Below the pieces are notes generated by a model. It ran no database searches. It was not told the origin of the DNA and saw only the letters and a list, made by a program, of their open reading frames with translations. Made by a program: the position numbers and the translations under genes. A stretch of 18,409 bases of DNA from an uncultured Pseudomonadota bacterium (GTDB lineage Bacteria > Pseudomonadota > Alphaproteobacteria > RF32 > CAG-239): assembly GCA_902796625.1 (NCBI GenBank), contig CADBPX010000007.1, positions 1 through 18,409 of the forward strand. The letters are read 5' to 3'. How positions within the stretch are numbered: the first letter of the stretch is position 1; each line of letters begins with the position of its first letter. Below are positions 14,795 to 18,409 of this stretch, in pieces.

Positions 14795-15733
14795 TTACAT
14801 ACCGATACGCTGATTAAGTTTTAAGATTTTTATAATTGAAAACACCGTATAAAATTGTTCAAAAACGCGATCTATTTTCTTTTTATTTATATTACTGCGA
14901 AAAAAAGAATGAGCCTCAAACATATTCTGTCGGGTATCAATTGCAATCAGCAAAGTATTTTCTTTAAAGCTGAATTGTATTGATCTGCCTCCGAATAAAT
15001 CACGCAATTTTAAAATTCGTTCCATAAAAGCTGTTGTCAACAAGTACCGAGCCTCGATCTGACTATCGGAATAAACCTCGAAAATTTTTTCAAATTTACT
15101 GTCTTCCAATCGAACATTTTCCAAATGAGGAATTTTATACAAAGAATTAAGTATCCCTCTATCTTGCAACACCACAGTTTCACCCTTAAAATTTTTGTTC
15201 ATTTCCAGCAAAACGCAAATTCCGGAAAACACTTTAATCGGATTGCCGCGAAAGTCCGGTTTAGTCATTTTTTGCTCGGCAATAATCATCTTAACATCGG
15301 AATATTCACCAACAAAAAAATCATCACCGCTGAGATTATTATAAGGCTTAAACAAATGCGAAGCTTGTAAAATATTCTGTGCAATCTGCCCCTGATAGAT
15401 ATATGAAAATGTCCCGAAAAATTTCGCAAATGCCGGCATAATTTGCGGTTTTACTTTGCTTTTATATAACAGAAGTGGGGCTCCGAAAATCATAACCACA
15501 AAACCGGAGGCTGCCAACAAATAACCGGCGTCAACACCATTACCAAGTGCTGTTCCTTGCCAGATATTTTGTAAGATATACGGATAAAATGCACCACCTA
15601 GAATCAGTAAAATGACAAATGCTGACAAGTAATAATATCGCCGCCATTCATTTTTCTTAAGAATTGGTCGCAAATTCTCATTATAATAAACCTCAAATTC
15701 TTCTTTTAATGTTGCATACTCATCATTTTGCAT
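14795..15733 (-). CDS. DUF3137 domain membrane protein (first paralogue)
   Basis: From the ATG at 15733 the product is 312 residues. Two membrane segments lie near 33-54 and 70-90, followed by a long cytoplasmic part that matches DUF3137: FSGICVLLEMNKNFKGETVVL, a LEDSKFEKIFEVYSDSQIEARYLLTTAFMERI stretch (read in two parts, the FEVYSDSQIEARYLL core being the family hallmark), then SIQFSFKENTLLIAID. The function of DUF3137 is unknown; family members often neighbour lemA, as here. An in-frame TTG at 15757 is rejected in favour of the ATG, which has AAAAAGG upstream. It overlaps the end of the preceding DUF3137 gene by 11 bases, so lemA and the two DUF3137 genes look like one operon. Confidence 0.82.
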   Translation of the reverse strand: MQNDEYATLKEEFEVYYNENLRPILKKNEWRRYYYLSAFVILLILGGAFYPYILQNIWQGTALGNGVDAGYLLAASGFVVMIFGAPLLLYKSKVKPQIMPAFAKFFGTFSYIYQGQIAQNILQASHLFKPYNNLSGDDFFVGEYSDVKMIIAEQKMTKPDFRGNPIKVFSGICVLLEMNKNFKGETVVLQDRGILNSLYKIPHLENVRLEDSKFEKIFEVYSDSQIEARYLLTTAFMERILKLRDLFGGRSIQFSFKENTLLIAIDTRQNMFEAHSFFRSNINKKKIDRVFEQFYTVFSIIKILKLNQRIGM

Positions 15734-16691
15734 CGTATTTTTGCCTTTTTTTCTCAATTATAAAAATTGTTTCAACAAAAGTAAAAACATGTTCGAGTTG
15801 CTCGTGAAGTTGCTTAAATCTTTCTTGCTTGATTACGCTGCTCCAGAATTTGTAATTATCGAAATATAACTCTGCTCCGTCCAAAAAAATCTGTACATTA
15901 TTTTTATAAATCTGTACATACATTTTGCGAGCCGCAAATCTTTCTTTTATATCTAAAATTTGTTCAAAAAATCCGGCATTAAGCAACCTGTCAGGAACAG
16001 TGTCCGTGCTGTTAAATACGTAAAAGTAATTAGCTGACGGAATATGAATCCGCGCACCGATATTAAACATATCCGGCATTTTATCTTTATGGTAAAAACC
16101 TTTTTTCTCCAATAGATACAAATTTTCTGCAATATTATGATTGAAATGAATATCAATCATAATTCCCTTGGCCACTCCTTGCGACCGGTGCCATTTTTTA
16201 ATTGCAATATCCTTATAGCATTTAACATCGCGAAGACGCAATTTTACTCCGCAATACTGCCCTTCTATATCATGAAAAATTTTCATATTATCATGCAAAG
16301 GTAACAGTACGGATTTCAGAGCCGGACACACACTGTTTTGGTTATGATGCCACGTTCCGTAGAACTGCAGAAATACATCAAAAATATCTACCCTTTTATA
16401 CTGATAATATTTATAAATCGGCCAGCATATAATAGCGATTCCGATAATTGCCAACATAATCAACTGATTATAATTTACCGGCTTGTGATACATCAACGAT
16501 AAATACAGCACAATTAACGCATTGATTGATAACAAAAAAATGACAGTCCAAAAACTAGCCCAAAAACGGCTTCTCTGCTTGATTTTAACGGAGTTATCCG
16601 CCTCGACCAACGGAACAATTTTTTTTGTAAAGTATTGTTCAAAAGAAACTGCACTATCTGCAGAAGACATATCACTTTCTTCTTGATGCAT
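15723..16691 (-). CDS. DUF3137-like membrane protein (second, diverged paralogue)
   Basis: The 322-residue product has the same plan as the next gene: a polar N-terminal 40 residues, two membrane segments (about 45-67 and 76-95) and a long cytoplasmic region. Similarity to DUF3137 is weaker: FYVFNSTDTVPDRLLNAGFF and EQILDIKERFAARKMYVQIYKN occupy the place of the FEVYS..ARYLL..ERI..LR core in the paralogue, and VQIFLDGAELYFD the place of the following strand. The downstream copy keeps the hallmark residues, while this one has lost several. An ATG at 16670 could also be the start; neither site has a strong ribosome site. It begins 11 bases after lemA and overlaps the next gene by 11 bases. The role is unknown. 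Confidence 0.7.
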   Translation of the reverse strand: MHQEESDMSSADSAVSFEQYFTKKIVPLVEADNSVKIKQRSRFWASFWTVIFLLSINALIVLYLSLMYHKPVNYNQLIMLAIIGIAIICWPIYKYYQYKRVDIFDVFLQFYGTWHHNQNSVCPALKSVLLPLHDNMKIFHDIEGQYCGVKLRLRDVKCYKDIAIKKWHRSQGVAKGIMIDIHFNHNIAENLYLLEKKGFYHKDKMPDMFNIGARIHIPSANYFYVFNSTDTVPDRLLNAGFFEQILDIKERFAARKMYVQIYKNNVQIFLDGAELYFDNYKFWSSVIKQERFKQLHEQLEHVFTFVETIFIIEKKRQKYDAK

Positions 16692-16702
16692 AATATTTTT
16701 TC

Positions 16703-17269
16703 TCAGTTAAAATAATCTTTACTGCTAATTGGCTGACGTTCATTTTCCGCAATTTCAAAGAATGGTGTCTTTTCTAAAGTAATCCCCATAATTGCGGATA
16801 CTGCACTGCTTGGAAAAATTTCCACGGCATTTTTCAGTTCGTTAACATTGGCATTATAAAAACGACGAGCGGCCGCGATATGTTCCTCAACTTCATTCAT
16901 ACTCTGCATCGCTGTCATCATTGTCTGATTAGATTTCAAATCCGGATAATTTTCCAAAGAAATTTTAAAATCCTGTAATTTTTGATTCAGCATATTCTCC
17001 AGCTGCATTTTTTCCTTCGGATCGGCAGCAAAGGTATTTTGCATTGCGCGGGTACGTAAATCTGCTAACTCAGTCATCAGCTTTCTTTCGTGTTCCATAA
17101 ATTTCGCCGCCATATGCAACATATTCGGGATCAAATCATATCTTTTTTTAAGTTGAACATCAACATCTGCCATTGATTCCTGAACTTTGTTACGAATTTT
17201 GATTAAACGAACGTACAAAATATATAAAACGGCAAGAACTGCCAAAACTATTATTCCGCCTACCAACAT
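16703..17269 (-). CDS. lemA: LemA family protein
   Basis: The 188-residue product has one N-terminal membrane segment (about 4-22), then the LemA helical domain: KVQESMADVDVQLKKRYDLIPNML (about 28-51) with the RYDLIPN motif, and a C-terminal FYNANVNELKNAVEIFPSS stretch typical of the family. LemA proteins are small membrane-anchored helical-bundle proteins of unclear function, often linked to envelope stress modules. GGAGGG lies 6 bases before the ATG. It is first in a run with two DUF3137 genes, divergent from the Arg/Glu-rich protein gene. Confidence 0.92.
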   Translation of the reverse strand: MLVGGIIVLAVLAVLYILYVRLIKIRNKVQESMADVDVQLKKRYDLIPNMLHMAAKFMEHERKLMTELADLRTRAMQNTFAADPKEKMQLENMLNQKLQDFKISLENYPDLKSNQTMMTAMQSMNEVEEHIAAARRFYNANVNELKNAVEIFPSSAVSAIMGITLEKTPFFEIAENERQPISSKDYFN

Positions 17270-17304
17270 CTTAATCCCTCCTGTTAAATGGCCTGACTTG
17301 TTAC

Positions 17305-17310
17305 ATTATA
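17305..17310 (-). promoter_or_regulatory. Candidate -10 element for lemA
   Basis: The minus strand reads TATAATG here, a perfect -10 hexamer (TATAAT), about 35 bases before the lemA ATG. No convincing -35 is seen at 16-18 bases upstream, so the promoter call is partial. Confidence 0.4.
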
Positions 17311-17342
17311 TGGCTTAAATCTTAATTTTTGCTAAATAACGC

Positions 17343-17371
17343 ATGAAAATAGACAAATAACATGCTAAAAT
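17343..17371 (+). promoter_or_regulatory. Possible promoter for the 17399 gene
   Basis: ATGAAA (17343-17348) and TAAAAT (17366-17371) are 17 bases apart, with four and five of six consensus matches. They lie upstream of the small Arg/Glu-rich gene in the divergent region shared with lemA. Confidence 0.3.
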
Positions 17372-17398
17372 CAGGGCAAACAGGAAGGAGATAGAAAT

Positions 17399-17755
17399 AT
17401 GGACGGCTTTGAGAAACGCAATAAACGTCATCTTTTAGATAAGTGGGATCGAGAAGTAGATTTGCACAATGGAGACAATGCGGCAAATCAAGATTTTCAG
17501 GAAGAGCAATTTCGTCGTGATGAAGCTCTTCGCGCCCATGAAGATGAACAGCGAGCGATTCAGGAACTCCGTGGTAATTCTCATATATCACCTTCCGGCG
17601 GTCACTCAGCGGAGATGAGTGATTCCCAAAAAGTTACAGCATTACGTAACTCACGCGGCTCAGAAAGACTGGAGAACTACAAACCGGAAGAGCGTGAACG
17701 CAATCACACCCGCCAACGCCAACGTACACGCGAGCGCGGTGAACGTACTCGCTGA
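17399..17755 (+). CDS. Hypothetical small charged, probably disordered protein
   Basis: I do not recognise this 118-residue protein. It has no membrane segment or signal peptide and is dominated by Arg, Glu, Asp, Asn and Gln. The N-terminal half (DKWDREVDLHNGDNAANQDF, then EEQFRRDEALRAHEDEQRAIQELRG) may form a charged helix at about 33-58. The middle (60-80) is Ser/Gly-rich, and the last 25 residues are an Arg/Glu/Gln-rich basic tail ending RERGERTR, which could bind nucleic acid or an acidic partner. A strong AGGAAGGAGATAGAA ribosome site precedes the ATG, which supports real expression. It is followed 39 bases later by a TerB-like gene on the same strand and is divergent from lemA. Confidence 0.7.
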   Translation: MDGFEKRNKRHLLDKWDREVDLHNGDNAANQDFQEEQFRRDEALRAHEDEQRAIQELRGNSHISPSGGHSAEMSDSQKVTALRNSRGSERLENYKPEERERNHTRQRQRTRERGERTR

Positions 17756-17794
17756 TTTTAGCAATTACAATTTTAATATTTTTAGGAGACTTTT

Positions 17795-18235
17795 ATGTTA
17801 AATCTATATAATCCGCTTGTGCTAACTGATGAACAAAAAATTGCTTACATAAAAATGCTGGTCTATCTGGCAAAATCCGACAACAATCCGGAATTTATAG
17901 AAAAAAAATTCATAAAAGAAACTATTGAACGTTTTAAGTTACCGCTGACTTTGTTGGGAAATTTAAGCGTCCCGCAGAGCATTGATGATATATATGCGGT
18001 TTTATCACCGATACGTGATCGCGCTATAGCCATTGATTTAGTACATTGCCTATGGTTTGCCGCTACCATAGACAGTGTTATTGCTGATGATGAAATTAAA
18101 ATCATTCGCAATGTAGCGCGTATATTAAATATTGATGATGATACAGTATTAATTATCAACAACTTCGTTTTAGATGAAATAACATTTTTACAGCAAGCCT
18201 GTGATGTACTGGAAACAGAGGTTGTTAAGTGCTAA
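17795..18235 (+). CDS. TerB-like helical protein
   Basis: The 146-residue product is all-helical by eye. It shows the pattern of TerB/DjlA-N-type domains: IAYIKMLVYLAKSDNNPEFIEKKF (near 16-39) and, after a spacer, LVHCLWFAATIDSVIADDEIKII (near 82-104), in which acidic residues D-x-x-x-x-x-E/D recur in each half. TerB domains are small cytoplasmic or membrane-associated helical bundles found in tellurite-resistance clusters and in many unrelated settings. No other ter genes are near, so a tellurite role is not supported. TAGGAG precedes the ATG by 6 bases. It is probably co-transcribed with the 17399 gene. The domain call is from pattern only. Confidence 0.65.
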   Translation: MLNLYNPLVLTDEQKIAYIKMLVYLAKSDNNPEFIEKKFIKETIERFKLPLTLLGNLSVPQSIDDIYAVLSPIRDRAIAIDLVHCLWFAATIDSVIADDEIKIIRNVARILNIDDDTVLIINNFVLDEITFLQQACDVLETEVVKC

Positions 18236-18291
18236 TTTCTAACGTAAAATGATTTTTTATGCAAAATTTACAAAAAAAAGCAAAATAATGC

Positions 18292-18320
18292 TTGCATTTA
18301 TATTTGATTTGTTTTATTAA
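18292..18320 (+). promoter_or_regulatory. Possible promoter for tRNA-Arg
   Basis: TTGCAT (18292-18297) and TATTAA (18315-18320) are 17 bases apart. The expected start near 18327 would be about 7 bases before the mature tRNA 5' end, a usual distance. The hexamers match consensus only partly. Confidence 0.35.
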
Positions 18321-18333
18321 CATAGCAGTCGAA

Positions 18334-18409
18334 GCGCCCGTAGCTTAATTGGATAGAGCATCTGACTACGGATCAGAAGGTTGTGAGTTCGAGTCCCGCC
18401 GGGCGCGCC
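18334..18409 (+). tRNA. tRNA-Arg (anticodon ACG)
   Basis: A full cloverleaf can be drawn: acceptor GCGCCCG (18334-18340) with CGGGCGC (18400-18406), D-arm GCTT/GAGC, anticodon stem TCTGA/TCAGA with loop CTACGGA (anticodon ACG at 18368-18370), a 5-base variable loop AGGTT, and the T-loop TTCGAGT (18388-18394). The discriminator G and CC follow at 18407-18409, and the final A of an encoded CCA would be the next base outside the window. ACG is normally edited to ICG by TadA to read CGU, CGC and CGA. The T-stem GTGAG/CCCGC contains one U-G pair and one A-C mismatch (bases 18386 and 18396), which is unusual. Confidence 0.95.

Noticed and set aside
17795..18235. Tellurite-resistance locus
   Set aside because: Only a TerB-like domain is present; no terC, terD, terE or terZ-like gene is in the window.
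18334..18409. tRNA-Arg as an integration site for a mobile element
   Set aside because: No integrase, direct repeat of the tRNA 3' end or phage-like gene is visible on the side inside the window; the other side cannot be seen.
1..18409. CRISPR arrays, insertion sequences, inverted terminal repeats
   Set aside because: Reading the window showed no spaced direct repeats and no transposase or integrase motifs.

Overview
This 18.4 kb window looks like a chromosomal core segment of an AT-rich alphaproteobacterium, possibly host-associated. Several things point that way: the order ffh-rpsP-rimM-trmD-rplS, an S16 with a long Ala/Lys tail, a single LolC/E-type permease overlapping lolD, an alphaproteobacterial-looking FtsB, a Ddl with the YTHS variant, and mreB-mreC-mreD next to miaA. 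Lineage is inferred from remembered family features, not from a search. Coding density is high. No gene-free stretch exceeds 300 bases; the longest is the 261-base divergent region at 8434-8694. I see no insertion sequence, prophage, CRISPR array or rRNA.

Layout. (1) 1-5281, minus strand: a tightly packed run of a DUF3108 periplasmic protein, trhP (U32 family, tRNA U34 hydroxylation), miaA (tRNA A37 prenylation), then mreB, mreC and the start of mreD. The first three genes overlap at their stop/start codons. (2) 5353-6261, plus: ddl (D-Ala-D-Ala ligase), alone and outside a dcw cluster. (3) 6254-8433, minus: a two-gene arginine system, a pyruvoyl-dependent arginine decarboxylase (AaxB type) followed by an arginine/agmatine-type APC antiporter (AaxC type). 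A terminator-like hairpin lies between the genes and a strong terminator follows them. (4) 8544-12198, plus: a near-consensus promoter, a structured leader, then ffh, rpsP, rimM, trmD and rplS (protein targeting, ribosome assembly, tRNA m1G37). It ends at a strong hairpin shared with the convergent ftsB. (5) 12331-14718, minus: lolC/E then lolD (lipoprotein release), and downstream ftsB (division). (6) 14795-17269, minus: lemA followed by two tandem, diverged DUF3137 membrane proteins. (7) 17399-18409, plus: a small Arg/Glu-rich disordered protein, a TerB-like protein, and tRNA-Arg(ACG), which lacks only the last A of CCA at the window edge.

Most of the window is housekeeping: cell shape, peptidoglycan, translation, targeting and envelope biogenesis. 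The accessory item that stands out is the aaxB-aaxC pair, best known from Chlamydia. It would import arginine, decarboxylate it (consuming a proton) and export agmatine, giving arginine-dependent acid resistance or host-arginine use. Less understood items are the lemA/DUF3137 module, the structured ffh leader and the Arg/Glu-rich protein.
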